Part shown: piece after piece, positions 1 to 8,843 of the stretch
Layout: each line of letters starts with the position of its first letter
Position numbering within the stretch: position 1 is the stretch's first letter
Assembly (NCBI GenBank): GCA_038231615.1
Contig: JBBRLA010000021.1
Location: 1-26,891 of the forward strand
Direction of reading: 5' to 3'
DNA from: JBBRLA01 sp038231615
GTDB lineage: Bacteria; Myxococcota_A; Polyangia; Palsa-1104; JAEUJZ01
DNA length: 26,891 nucleotides
Notes under the pieces: generated by a model
Database searches by the model: none
Told to the model about the DNA's origin: nothing
Seen by the model: only the letters and a program-made list of their open reading frames with translations
Made by a program: the position numbers and the translations under genes

Positions 1-14
1 AACTCCCTGACATC

Positions 15-3000
15 ATGAGACGCCCTCCCGCCACCCGATGCTCGCTTGTGGTGGGTCCCCAGATCGGCTGCGTCGCCTGGATCGTCTTCTGGGTCGCCTG
101 CCTGGCCGGGCCCTTTACCGCACAGGCGCAGGAGGCCCCCATCGCCCCGCCGACGACGGACAAGGCCGTGGCCGTGGACGCCCCCCCCGAGAAGCCCACC
201 GTGATCCGCTCGGTGCGCATTGAGGGCAAGCTCCTGCCGGCGGACGGCGCCGATCGCCTGCAGCGGTTTTTAGACATCAAGCCCGGCGATCCGTGGGGCG
301 AGCAGCTCCAGAGCCGGGTCATTCACGACCTGGAGACCCTGAGCTACGTCCCCAAGGACGCCCACATCGACCCCCAAGGGCACCTGGTCCTCTCCGTCGA
401 GCCCCTGGCCATGGTGCGCCACATCTCCGTGACCGGGAACTGGCCGCTCTTCGAGACCGAGGTCCTCAGCAACCTGACCTGGCGGCCCCGCGATCGCCTG
501 CCCAAGGACGAACTCCTCGCCGGCGAGCTGCGCAAGCAGGAAGCCGACATCACCGCCTTCCTGCGGCGCAGCGGCTACTACGACGCCACCGCCGACATCA
601 CCCTCGACTGGCCGCCAGGGAGCCCGGAGCAGGTGGACATCCGCGTCCACATTCATCTGAACAGCCGCTTCCGCCTGCGCTACCCGGTGGGCCGGGTCGA
701 GACCCACGGTTTTCACCTGATGTCCCCCGCCAAGGTGGCCGCCTACTTCGACCACTGCTGCCTGTGGTTCGGGCGCAGCAGCGCGGATCGCTTCAACGAG
801 GACATCAAGTCCCTCATCGAGGACTACCAGAAGCAGGGCTACGCCGGGGTGCGCATCACCCAGCGCGAGACCCACCCGGACCCGGTGCGCAAGCAGGTGG
901 ACATCGCCCTGACCCTCCAGGAGCGCCAGCGCATCCACCTCGTCTACACCGGCAGCAAGGCGTTGACCAAAAAGGAGCTGGACGCGGTCGTAACCATCTT
1001 CCGCGACAACTACTACAGCGCCAACGAGCTGGACGAAAGCGCCCGGCAGATCTTCCAGCTGTACCAGCGCAACGGCTTCTTCGACGCGCAGGTGAGCTGG
1101 CGCTGGCTGGACCGGCACAGCGACCCGATGCGCGTCGAGTTCCTCATAAAGGAAGGGCCCGAGCTGCGGGTGCGCGACGTCGGCTTCAATAAGGGGCTCT
1201 CGTTCTCGGTCAGCCGGCTGCGCGACGTGGTAAATACCAAGCCCTACCCGCGCCTGGGCGTCATCGGCCTGGGCGAGGGCGGCTACGCCACCGCCATTCA
1301 GCTCACCCAGGACGTGCGCCGCCTGCAGGACTTCTACCACGGCGAGGGCTTTCCCCTGGCCCGGGTCCGCGCCGAGGTCGCCGGCACCCCGGAGGCCCTG
1401 GACGACGTCGGCCTCTTCGGCCTGTACCGCGCGCTGCCCCCCGGGGCCGACGACACCCAGGACCTGCACGTGCGCTTCCTCATCGAGGAGGGACACCGCG
1501 AGGTGGTCAGCGGCGTCGAGGTGGTCTTCAACGGCAAGCACGAGGTCTCCGAAGCCGACGTGCGCCGGGTGCTGCGCCTGCGCAAGGGCGATTCCTACAC
1601 CCCCTCAGCCAGGCTGAACGATCGCGACCGCATCCTGGGCCTCTACCGCACCCGCGGCCACCCCTACCCCAACATCGACATCGTCGAGCACTGGGGCCAG
1701 GGACGCCAGCAGGTGGGGCTGAGCTGGGAGATCCTCGACGAGGGAGAAGTGGTCCGCTTTGGCGAGATCCTCATCCGCGGCAACTACCTGACCAGTGAGC
1801 GGGTGATCCGCCGCAACCTGCCGTTCCGCCCGGGAGATCGCTTCAACGAGAACTTCCTGCGCGAGGCGGAGCAGAACCTGAACCAGCTCCAGATCTTCAG
1901 CTTCGTGCGCGTCACCCCCAACCCCGGCGAGACGTCCCTTTATGCTCGCGAGGCGGCGGAGGCGCAGTGGGTGCTCAAACGCAACCCGGTGCCGGTGCTG
2001 GTGCAGGTCAGCGAACGCTACGACAACCGCGGGGAGATCTCCGGCTTCGTCGGGGTCTCGACCTACGACGTGGTCTACGGCACGGCCAGCTACGCCTGGC
2101 CGAACCTCTTCGGCACCGCCACCGGGATCGAGGTCCAGGGGGAGCTGGGGGTGCGCATCCAGTCGCTGCTGGTGCGCCTCTACGACCCGCAGATCTTCGG
2201 GCCTTTCTGGCGGCTGGACCTGCGGGCCTTCTGGCGCAACGAGAACACCTATTCTTTAGGGCCGGTCACCACCTACGGCGGCAACGCCGAGATCACCCGG
2301 TTCATCTCGCGCACCGACCACGAGGGGCGGCGGCTGCCGCCGACGCTGAAGTTTTTCTCGCGCTTGCAGTTCACCATCAGCCAGACCCAGGTGCCGCTGT
2401 ATCGGGTCGAGGGGACCACGGATGTCTCGGCGGTGGGGGACCAGACGCAGCAGGTGAAGTTGATAGCCGGCGTGGTGTGGGACCGGCGGGTGGGCTTCGA
2501 TGCCCCGCGGCTGCGGCTCTTCGATCAGCCGGCGCCGACGGACCCGCTGATGCCGGTCAGCGGCTTCTTGCTGCTGGGGCAGGTGACCGCGTCCCTGTGC
2601 TGCACCTTCTTTTCGGACCCCTATGGCAGCTTCATCTCGGCGGCGGTGCAGGCCATCGATCTGGTGCCTTTCGGGCCGGTGCTGCGGGATCAGGACGGCT
2701 GGCCCTACGGCATGAAGCGGTTCAACTTCAAGGTCAACGTCCAGTTCAACTACGGCTATCCGCTCTTCCGCTCGGCGCTGCCCCAGGTCGAGCGTTTCTT
2801 CGCCGGGGGGGACAACTCGACGCGGGGCTACGACACCGACGCGCTGAAAGGGGAGCTGGTGCGGGTGCCGATAGCGCCGCTCTTTGCGACGGACGGAGGG
2901 ACGGCGTTCTACGTCAAGCCGGAGGGCGGGAACATCCGGCTGGTGACGCGGCTGGAATGGGAGTTCGCCATCACGCCGAAGATCCTCGGGTGGCCGTGGG

Positions 3001-3260
3001 TGGGGGCGATCTTCGTGGACTCCGGGGCGGTGTTCAACAGCTTCACCAGCGTGGCGTGGAACGACTTCCGCTTCAGCGCGGGGCTCTCGCTCCTGCGCCT
3101 GCTCACGCGCTTCGGCTCGCTTTCGCTGGAGTATGCCTACCCGATCACGCTGCCGGGGCAGGCCTCCCTGCCGCAAAGCGACTCCTGGGAACAGGCCCCA
3201 TGGTATGGGCACTGGCCCGGCAAGATCCACTTCAACTGGGGCATGCCGATCTCGCTTTAG
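15..3260 (+). CDS. Omp85/BamA-like outer-membrane assembly protein
   Basis: Likely inserts beta-barrel proteins into the outer membrane. Seen: an N-terminal signal peptide (hydrophobic residues about 17-35, cleavage likely after AQA at 38). A periplasmic region to about residue 650 reads as roughly seven POTRA-like units, each with an 'hxGN/hxGK' strand start and a helix before a 'GYY/GYA/GFF/GHPYP' turn. The barrel occupies about 660-1081. The conserved lumen-loop motif is present as RGY near residue 937. At 1081 residues it is clearly longer than typical BamA (about 800), and it ends in Leu rather than the usual terminal aromatic. BamA, TamA or a lineage-specific Omp85 paralogue are all possible, so no symbol is given. 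The start is the first ATG in the window and is supported by the signal peptide; only 14 bases lie upstream, so an earlier start cannot be excluded. The next gene is convergent, 24 bp away. Confidence 0.9.
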   Translation: MRRPPATRCSLVVGPQIGCVAWIVFWVACLAGPFTAQAQEAPIAPPTTDKAVAVDAPPEKPTVIRSVRIEGKLLPADGADRLQRFLDIKPGDPWGEQLQSRVIHDLETLSYVPKDAHIDPQGHLVLSVEPLAMVRHISVTGNWPLFETEVLSNLTWRPRDRLPKDELLAGELRKQEADITAFLRRSGYYDATADITLDWPPGSPEQVDIRVHIHLNSRFRLRYPVGRVETHGFHLMSPAKVAAYFDHCCLWFGRSSADRFNEDIKSLIEDYQKQGYAGVRITQRETHPDPVRKQVDIALTLQERQRIHLVYTGSKALTKKELDAVVTIFRDNYYSANELDESARQIFQLYQRNGFFDAQVSWRWLDRHSDPMRVEFLIKEGPELRVRDVGFNKGLSFSVSRLRDVVNTKPYPRLGVIGLGEGGYATAIQLTQDVRRLQDFYHGEGFPLARVRAEVAGTPEALDDVGLFGLYRALPPGADDTQDLHVRFLIEEGHREVVSGVEVVFNGKHEVSEADVRRVLRLRKGDSYTPSARLNDRDRILGLYRTRGHPYPNIDIVEHWGQGRQQVGLSWEILDEGEVVRFGEILIRGNYLTSERVIRRNLPFRPGDRFNENFLREAEQNLNQLQIFSFVRVTPNPGETSLYAREAAEAQWVLKRNPVPVLVQVSERYDNRGEISGFVGVSTYDVVYGTASYAWPNLFGTATGIEVQGELGVRIQSLLVRLYDPQIFGPFWRLDLRAFWRNENTYSLGPVTTYGGNAEITRFISRTDHEGRRLPPTLKFFSRLQFTISQTQVPLYRVEGTTDVSAVGDQTQQVKLIAGVVWDRRVGFDAPRLRLFDQPAPTDPLMPVSGFLLLGQVTASLCCTFFSDPYGSFISAAVQAIDLVPFGPVLRDQDGWPYGMKRFNFKVNVQFNYGYPLFRSALPQVERFFAGGDNSTRGYDTDALKGELVRVPIAPLFATDGGTAFYVKPEGGNIRLVTRLEWEFAITPKILGWPWVGAIFVDSGAVFNSFTSVAWNDFRFSAGLSLLRLLTRFGSLSLEYAYPITLPGQASLPQSDSWEQAPWYGHWPGKIHFNWGMPISL

Positions 3261-3284
3261 AACCGGGCCCCAAACCGCGCCTCT

Positions 3285-4742
3285 TCAGGGCTTGAGCTGG
3301 ACCAGGAACGAATCGAAATCGCCGACGCTGGTCAGGGTCTGCCCACCGACATCCAGCGTGCCCTCGAACTCGCCGCAGGTCACCACCTCGCCTGCCGGGG
3401 TGAAGGCCACCCCAAAGCCGGTCTCGTTGCCGGTGCCGGCATAGCGCCGCGCCCACAGGGTCGTCCCATCCGGCCCGAGCTTGGCCACGTAGACCCCGCC
3501 CCCCTTGAACGGACCCAGGTCCAGCGTGTCGTTGAAGCCGCCAATGATCCCGATCGACCCCCCGCTGGCCGTCACCGCCCCGGCGAAGATCGGCGCGTTG
3601 CCCGCTATCGCCCGCGACCACACCGGCGCCCCGGTGGCGCTGTACTTGGCCACAAACCCATCGTAGGGATCGGCCGGCAGCGGACCGCTCCCCAGGTCCG
3701 CTCCCACCTGATACGTCCCCAGCACGATCGCCGCGCTGCTCCCGTCCAGCGCTACCCCGTTGGCCACGTCGTCTCCCGGCCCGCCGAAGCCCGAGGCCCA
3801 CATCACCGTGCCGGCGCCGTTGTAGCGCACCACGAAGAGGTCCGCCCCACCCGCGCTCTTGATGAGCTTCCCAGTGCCGAAATCGATGCTCCCCAAAAAC
3901 GCCCCCACCACCACCGCGTTGCCGTCCGCGTCCAGCGCCACCCGGTTGCCGACGTCGTACCCCGTCCCGCCCGCCCGGTGCGACCACAAAGGTTTCCCGC
4001 TGGCGTCGTACCGCGCCAGATAGATGTCCGCATCGCCCGCGCTTACCAGGGGCCCGCTGCCCAAGTTTGCGGTGCCGGTAAAGTACCCGGTCACGGCGAT
4101 GGCGCCGGCCCCGTCCAGCGCCACCCCGCTGGCCGAATCGTCGGTCGGGCCGCCGAAGTTTTTCGACCACAGATGCATCCCCGCGGCGGAATAGCGCGCC
4201 AGGAACACATCATAGCCGCCGTTGCTTTTCAGGGCCGTCCCGCCAAAGTCCCCGGTCCCCTGAAAGGCCCCGGTCACCACCGCCGAGCCATCCCGGTCCA
4301 GCGCCACCCCGTAGGCCTGGTCGTCCCCAATCCCACCGTAGCGGTGCGACCACAGGTGCTTCCCGTCGGCGCTGAAGCGCGCCAGGAACACATCCCCCTC
4401 TCCGGCGCTTTGCAGCATCCCGCCCCCCAGGTCGATGGTGCCCCGGAACACGCCGGTCACCACCACCTCGCCGTTCTTGTCCACCGCCACGCCGAAGGCC
4501 GTGTCGTGGCCCATGCCGCCGAAGGCGTGCGACCACAGCGCCAGCCCGGAATGGGTCATGTCGCCCAGCGGGGTCAGGTCGGGCGGCAGCGTCATGTCCG
4601 CCGATGGGGCGATGCAGGTCCGTGTGCCCACGTCGCACACCTTGCCGGCGGAACAGTCCCGGTCCTTTTCGCAGCCCACCGGCTGACTGGCGCACCCGAG
4701 CAGGCCCAGAAGGACCGGAGTCAAAAGGAAGATTCTCGTCAT
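3285..4742 (-). CDS. Lipoprotein with seven SBBP-type beta-propeller repeats
   Basis: A probable surface or periplasmic lipoprotein of unknown ligand. Seen: a short signal peptide ending in a lipobox (LLGC, Cys17), then a cysteine-rich module of the CxxDxDCxxGxVCD...C type (about residues 24-48). Seven consecutive repeats of about 55-61 residues fill the rest. Each begins with (L/V/M)W(S/A), continues with GG.GDD..GVALD.DG..VVTG.F.G..D.G, and ends with D.(F/Y)(L/V)A(R/K)(Y/F). Family knowledge: SBBP repeats build beta-propellers, and seven units would close a seven-bladed one. Repeat six is the most diverged and lacks the GDD core. The cysteine module joined to SBBP repeats is typical of Myxococcota lipoproteins. 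The gene stands alone, divergent from the tetR operon. Its function cannot be inferred further. Confidence 0.88.
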   Translation of the reverse strand: MTRIFLLTPVLLGLLGCASQPVGCEKDRDCSAGKVCDVGTRTCIAPSADMTLPPDLTPLGDMTHSGLALWSHAFGGMGHDTAFGVAVDKNGEVVVTGVFRGTIDLGGGMLQSAGEGDVFLARFSADGKHLWSHRYGGIGDDQAYGVALDRDGSAVVTGAFQGTGDFGGTALKSNGGYDVFLARYSAAGMHLWSKNFGGPTDDSASGVALDGAGAIAVTGYFTGTANLGSGPLVSAGDADIYLARYDASGKPLWSHRAGGTGYDVGNRVALDADGNAVVVGAFLGSIDFGTGKLIKSAGGADLFVVRYNGAGTVMWASGFGGPGDDVANGVALDGSSAAIVLGTYQVGADLGSGPLPADPYDGFVAKYSATGAPVWSRAIAGNAPIFAGAVTASGGSIGIIGGFNDTLDLGPFKGGGVYVAKLGPDGTTLWARRYAGTGNETGFGVAFTPAGEVVTCGEFEGTLDVGGQTLTSVGDFDSFLVQLKP

Positions 4743-4920
4743 CTCTTACCACCTTGCAGGTTCCGTTGCGGGGCAGCGGCCACGGCCCCGCCCTTCCATT
4801 GTACGTCCGCGCCGGATCGGGCGGGCAGGCGCCGCTCACATCATTCACCGTCCCGGAGCAAAGCGCACGTTTTTGCTCTTCAGGGACACGTTGCCAGGCC
4901 CTGGCCGGTGCTTGCAGGCC

Positions 4921-4955
4921 TTGACAGACGGCCTCCCAGCCATCAAACTCAGAAT
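4921..4955 (+). promoter_or_regulatory. Candidate promoter of the tetR-efflux operon
   Basis: A perfect TTGACA -35 hexamer lies at 4921-4926. The best-placed -10 (CAAACT, 4944-4949, 17-bp spacer) matches the consensus at only three positions. Transcription would start at or next to the ATG at 4956, and no Shine-Dalgarno sequence precedes that ATG, so a leaderless mRNA is possible. The -10 quality makes this tentative. Confidence 0.35.
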
Positions 4956-4999
4956 ATGAGCGCCGATTCAGAAACTAAGCCGATCGCTCAGAATCTAAG
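4948..4999. promoter_or_regulatory. Three spaced operator-like near-palindromes over the tetR start
   Basis: Three 13-bp copies fit YTCAGAAnnTrAG: 4948-4960, 4967-4979 and 4987-4999, with starts 19 and 20 bp apart. Copies 1 and 3 are near-palindromes around a central A (arms matching 5 of 6 positions); copy 2 is weaker. Copy 1 contains the ATG start codon. TetR repressors commonly autoregulate through such dyads. Binding here is inference. Confidence 0.45.
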
Positions 5000-5597
5000 A
5001 GGCCGCTTCAAAGAAGCCGTCTCCGAGTCCATCCTCCAGGCCGCCGAGGACGTCTTCGCCGAGCATGGCCCCGACGGCGCCCACGTCAACGAGATCGCCC
5101 AGCGCGCGGGGGTCTCCGTGGGTACCCTCTACAACTACTTCAAGGACCGCGAGAACCTGCTCGCCGCCCTGCTTGGATCTCGCCGGGACGAGCTTCTGGC
5201 CCGGCTCGACGGGGTGCTGGTCGAGCAGGCCGCGCAGCCCTTCCGCGCCCAGCTTGGCGCCTTCCTCACCGCCCTTCTGGAACACTTCGAGACCCACCGG
5301 CGCTTCCTCTCGATCCTGCTTTTGAGTCGCCACGAAGGGCACGAGACCATCGCCAAGAGCGGCGGGCCCTTCGCCACCATGACCGAGATCTACGCCCGCA
5401 TGGAGGACCTGATGCGCAGGGGCCTGGACCAGGCCGCCCTCCGCGCCGAGGACGCCCCGTTGTACCCGGCGCTGCTCATGGGCATGGTGCGCGGGGTGTT
5501 CATGCGCCTGGCCTTCAACGGCCTTGAGGTCAACCCCACCGCCACCGCCGATCGCCTGGTGACGTTCTTCCTGGAAGGGGCAGGCGTCCGCACATGA
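4956..5597 (+). CDS. TetR/AcrR-family transcriptional regulator
   Basis: A ligand-responsive DNA-binding repressor of 213 residues, the usual family length. Seen: the N-terminal three-helix DNA-binding domain, with the helix-turn-helix at about residues 41-64 (core EIAQRAGVSVGTLYNYFKDR, followed by ENLL), then a helical effector domain to the end. The frame stays open far upstream, but that region is not protein-like and overlaps the neighbouring lipoprotein gene antisense. The ATG at 4956 gives the expected N-terminal length. It has no ribosome site. The stop overlaps the next start as ATGA (5594-5597), so translation is probably coupled to the efflux genes. It probably represses its own operon through the repeats covering its start; the inducer is unknown. 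Confidence 0.9.
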   Translation: MSADSETKPIAQNLRGRFKEAVSESILQAAEDVFAEHGPDGAHVNEIAQRAGVSVGTLYNYFKDRENLLAALLGSRRDELLARLDGVLVEQAAQPFRAQLGAFLTALLEHFETHRRFLSILLLSRHEGHETIAKSGGPFATMTEIYARMEDLMRRGLDQAALRAEDAPLYPALLMGMVRGVFMRLAFNGLEVNPTATADRLVTFFLEGAGVRT

Positions 5598-7210
5598 CGG
5601 CATCGGCATCGGCATCGACCTCCCTGGGCCCGGGCCGCCCCCCGGTCAACAAATGGCTGGTCACCCTGTCGGTGACCTTCGGCACCCTGATGGGCGCCAT
5701 CGATTCATCCATCGTCAACGTCGCCGTGCCCCACATCCGCGGCTCCCTGGGCTGCACCGTCGAGGAGATCACCTGGGTCTCCACCGGCTTCGCCATCGCC
5801 ACCGTGCTGGTGATGCCCCTGACCGCCTTTTTGGGCCGGCTTTTTGGGCAGAAGCGGGTGTACATGGCCTGCCTGGGCATCTTCCTCGGGGGCTCGGCCC
5901 TTTGCGGCCTGGCCTGGAGCCTGCCCTCCCTGGTGATCTTCCGCGCCATCCAGGGCTTCGGGGCCGGGGCCCTCCAGCCCACCGAGCAGGCCATCCTGAG
6001 GCAAACCTTCCCGCCCCATGAACAGGGGATGGCCATGGCCCTCTTCGGGCTGGCGGTGATGATCGGCCCAGCGGTGGGGCCGACATTGGGTGGCTACATC
6101 GTCGATCACACCACCTGGCCGTGGATCTTCTACATCAACCTGCCGGTGGGCGCCCTGGGCCTGTTCATGGTGTCGCGCTTCGTCCACGAACCCGAAGACA
6201 TCCAAAAAGCCAACCTGGCCGCCGCCTTCGAGCAGCGCAAGAACATGGACTGGGCGGGCATCGCCCTGCTCAGCGTGGGCCTTTTCCTCATGCAGTATGT
6301 GCTCGAAGAGGGCAACAAGAAGGACTGGTTCGATTCGCGGATCATCACCGCCTTCACCCTGCTGGGGGCCTTCGTCATAGCGGCCTTCATCATCCGCGAG
6401 CTGACCGCCAAGGTGCCGGCGGTGAACCTGCGCCTTTTCAAAGACCCGGTGTTCCTTTCGGGCACGGCGGTGGGGGCCATCATGTTCGCCATGCTCATGG
6501 CCAACATGTTCCTTTTGCCGCTCTTCATGCAGGAGCTGCTCGGCTTCACCGCCACTCAATCCGGCCTGGCGCTGATGCCGCGGGTACTGGTCATGGCCAT
6601 CGCCACCCCGCTGGTCGGGCGCCTGTACAACGTGCTGCCGCCCCAGGTGCTGATCAGCGCCGGCATCCTGTCCTTTGTCGTCGGCGCCTACGAGATGAGC
6701 CACTTCACGCTGCAAACCGGCCCGGCCCAGGTGGTCTTCGGCGTGGCCATCCAGGGCATCGGCCTTTCGGCGCTCTTCATCACCTTGACCACGGTGGCGC
6801 TGTCCCAGGTGCCGCGGCACCTGATGACCGATGCCACCGGCCTGAATTCCCTTTTGCGCCAAACCGGCGGCTCCATCGGCCTGGCGGTCTTCGCCACCCT
6901 GCTCTCGCGCTACGCCACCACTGCCAAGTCGGGCATTGTCGCGCACCTTTATGAAGGCAACCCCGCGGTGATGAGCCGCCTTCTCTCCATGCAAAAGGGG
7001 CTGATGGCGCAAGGTGCCGACCCGGTGGCCGCCAAGACCGGCGCGCTGCACATGCTCTCGGGCATCGCCAACCGCCAGGCCATGGTCCTCTCGTTCGAGA
7101 AGCTCTTCCTTTTGGCCGGCCTGCTGTTCATCGCCATCCTGCCACTTCTCTTCTTTTTGAAAACCGATCAGAAGGCCCGCGGCGGCAAGGTACACGTGGA
7201 GATCGAATGA
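5594..7210 (+). CDS. EmrB/QacA (DHA2) family MFS drug exporter
   Basis: A proton-driven multidrug exporter of the inner membrane, 538 residues, the right length for the 14-helix DHA2 family. Seen: N-terminal helix 1 with the (D)SSIVNVAVPHI motif, followed by the EEITWVSTGFAIA segment. Between helices 2 and 3 lies GRLFGQKRVY, motif A. Motif C-like GPAVGPTLGG follows in helix 5, then WPWIFYINLPVG, the standard EmrB loop. Further membrane segments run to the end. It starts inside the tetR stop codon and ends inside the start of the membrane-fusion gene (ATGA at 7207-7210), so the three genes form one operon. The order tetR-emrB-emrA reverses the emrA-emrB order of E. coli. No outer-membrane TolC-type gene lies in the window, so that partner must be encoded elsewhere. 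The substrate cannot be read from sequence. Confidence 0.92.
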   Translation: MTASASASTSLGPGRPPVNKWLVTLSVTFGTLMGAIDSSIVNVAVPHIRGSLGCTVEEITWVSTGFAIATVLVMPLTAFLGRLFGQKRVYMACLGIFLGGSALCGLAWSLPSLVIFRAIQGFGAGALQPTEQAILRQTFPPHEQGMAMALFGLAVMIGPAVGPTLGGYIVDHTTWPWIFYINLPVGALGLFMVSRFVHEPEDIQKANLAAAFEQRKNMDWAGIALLSVGLFLMQYVLEEGNKKDWFDSRIITAFTLLGAFVIAAFIIRELTAKVPAVNLRLFKDPVFLSGTAVGAIMFAMLMANMFLLPLFMQELLGFTATQSGLALMPRVLVMAIATPLVGRLYNVLPPQVLISAGILSFVVGAYEMSHFTLQTGPAQVVFGVAIQGIGLSALFITLTTVALSQVPRHLMTDATGLNSLLRQTGGSIGLAVFATLLSRYATTAKSGIVAHLYEGNPAVMSRLLSMQKGLMAQGADPVAAKTGALHMLSGIANRQAMVLSFEKLFLLAGLLFIAILPLLFFLKTDQKARGGKVHVEIE

Positions 7211-8433
7211 TGAATGCAACCAACAAAAACCCCGATCCGGACCAGGCCCAAAAGAAGGCCCCGGGCAAGAACGGCCGCCGGCCGCTGCTCATTCTGCTGG
7301 CCATTGGCACGGGGGTCGCCGTATTCAGCGGCGGCTACATGGTGCTGACCGCGGGGCAGGAAGACACCGACGACGCGCAGGTGGCGGCGGACGTGGTGCT
7401 GGTGGCCGCGCGGGTCAGCGGGCCGGTGGTGCGAGTAAAGGTGGCCGACAACCAGCAGGTGAAGAAGGGCGACGTGCTCTGCGAGATCGACGCCGCGGAA
7501 TACGTCGCCAAGGTGAAGCAGCAGGAGGCCGAGCTTTTGACCGCCAAGGCGCAAGCCGACGCGGCGGACGCCCAGGTGCAGGTGGTGGAGGCCAATTCCC
7601 GGGGCGGCCTGGTCAGCGCCCAGGCGGCGGTGTCGGGTTCCTCGCTGGGGGTCAGCAACGCCGATGCCATGGTGGCGGGGGCGCGGGCCAACCTTCTGCG
7701 GGCGCAGGCCGAGACCCGGCGGGCGGAGCTGGATCTGTCCCGCATGCGGCGCCTTATTGCCTCGGGAGCGGTGGCCCAGGAGCGGCTGGACAATGCGCAG
7801 GTAGGGTACGATGGCGCGCTGGCGGCGCAGGCCCAGGCCCAGGCCCAGCTTCTGGCATCCGAGGACTCGATGCGCATCGCCAGAAGCCGAGTCGCCGAGG
7901 CCCGCGGGCGCCTGGGACAAAGCGCCCCGGTGGACGCGCAGATCGCCACCGCCCACGCCAACAGCGACCTGTATCACGCCCGGGTGCAGAGCGCGGAGGC
8001 ACAGCTCGAACTGGCGCGGCTCCAGCTTTCCTATACCCAGGTGCTGGCGCCGGCGGAAGGCGTGGCGTCGAAGCTCACGGTACACGAGGGGCAACTCATC
8101 CAGCCGGGGCAGGCGGTGGTCGAGCTGGTACCCAACACGACCTACGTGGTGGCCAACTTCAAGGAGACGCAGATCGGCAGGATGAAGCCGGGGCAGGACG
8201 TCGATGTGCGCATCGATGCCTTTTCTGGCAGGAAGTTCCGCGGCAAGCTGACCAGCCTGTCTGGCGGCACCGGGGCCAGCTTCTCGATGCTGCCGCCGGA
8301 CAATGCCTCGGGCAACTTCGTCAAGGTGGTGCAGCGCGTGCCGGTGCGCGTCAGCTGGGTGGACCTGACCCCGGGCAGCGACGTGGTCCTGCGCGCCGGC
8401 CTCTCCGCCGACGTCACCGTACACACCCGGTAG
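7207..8433 (+). CDS. EmrA/HlyD-family membrane fusion protein
   Basis: The periplasmic adaptor that links the MFS pump to an outer-membrane channel. Seen: a cytoplasmic, Lys-rich N-terminus and one membrane anchor at about residues 26-48. Next comes the family signature TDDAQV...VSGPVVRVKVADNQ.VKKGDVL, the first half of the biotinyl-lipoyl-like domain. A long Ala/Gln/Glu-rich helical hairpin spans about residues 98-270. The second lipoyl half (TQVLAPAEGVASKL.VHEGQ) and the beta-barrel (VVANFKETQIGRMKPGQDVDVRID) follow. At 408 residues it matches EmrA-type adaptors. It overlaps the exporter gene by 4 bp and is the last gene of the efflux operon. No terminator hairpin with a T-run was seen after it. 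Confidence 0.92.
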   Translation: MMNATNKNPDPDQAQKKAPGKNGRRPLLILLAIGTGVAVFSGGYMVLTAGQEDTDDAQVAADVVLVAARVSGPVVRVKVADNQQVKKGDVLCEIDAAEYVAKVKQQEAELLTAKAQADAADAQVQVVEANSRGGLVSAQAAVSGSSLGVSNADAMVAGARANLLRAQAETRRAELDLSRMRRLIASGAVAQERLDNAQVGYDGALAAQAQAQAQLLASEDSMRIARSRVAEARGRLGQSAPVDAQIATAHANSDLYHARVQSAEAQLELARLQLSYTQVLAPAEGVASKLTVHEGQLIQPGQAVVELVPNTTYVVANFKETQIGRMKPGQDVDVRIDAFSGRKFRGKLTSLSGGTGASFSMLPPDNASGNFVKVVQRVPVRVSWVDLTPGSDVVLRAGLSADVTVHTR

Positions 8434-8566
8434 CGCCCCGTTGGCTGGATCAGGTCAAGCGTCAGTGAGCGACCTGGCCCAGGGCCCCCGGTGGTTCCCC
8501 GCATGATCGCATGCCCTGCCCGCCCTGAGCGCCATCCCCGCATGATGGCCCAGATTGCCCGACTCG

Positions 8567-8602
8567 CCTGCCCTGGCCTGCCCTGCCCTGCCCTGCCCTG
8601 CC
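8567..8602 (+). repeat. CCTGC pentanucleotide tandem repeat
   Basis: About seven consecutive five-base units of CCTGC, one of them changed to CCTGG. It lies in a non-coding region between the efflux operon and the unknown cassette. Such runs are prone to slippage and vary in length between strains. Confidence 0.8.
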
Positions 8603-8815
8603 GGGCTCTTCCTCGAACCTTGGCGATCGCCCGCCAGTCGGATCCCGTCCCGGCCCCTTTTGACCCGTCGCTCATGCCCCTCCGTCGGTAAAATCGGCCC
8701 TGTGCAGGGTTTGCACGCTGGTTTCAACTTGTTTACACGGTCGCGATGCCCCCGAAGATTTCCGCCAAAACTTGATTGACCAAAGCCCTCGAAATAAGCG
8801 AGAACCCCCCTGCAT

Positions 8816-8843
8816 GCGTTTCTCCGATGCAACGGAGAAACGC
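8816..8843. promoter_or_regulatory. Perfect 11-bp inverted repeat, 6-base loop
   Basis: Arms GCGTTTCTCCG (8816-8826) and CGGAGAAACGC (8833-8843) pair without mismatch around ATGCAA. No T-run follows, so an intrinsic terminator is unlikely. A protein-binding dyad or an RNA hairpin ahead of the cassette at 9102 is more likely. Confidence 0.55.

Noticed and set aside
3978..4955. Long upstream extension of the tetR reading frame
   Set aside because: It lies antisense to the propeller lipoprotein gene and translates to His/Pro/Arg-rich shadow sequence; the TetR fold begins just after 4956.
8816..8843. Intrinsic terminator for the efflux operon
   Set aside because: The hairpin is nearly 400 bp from the operon end and has no following T-run.
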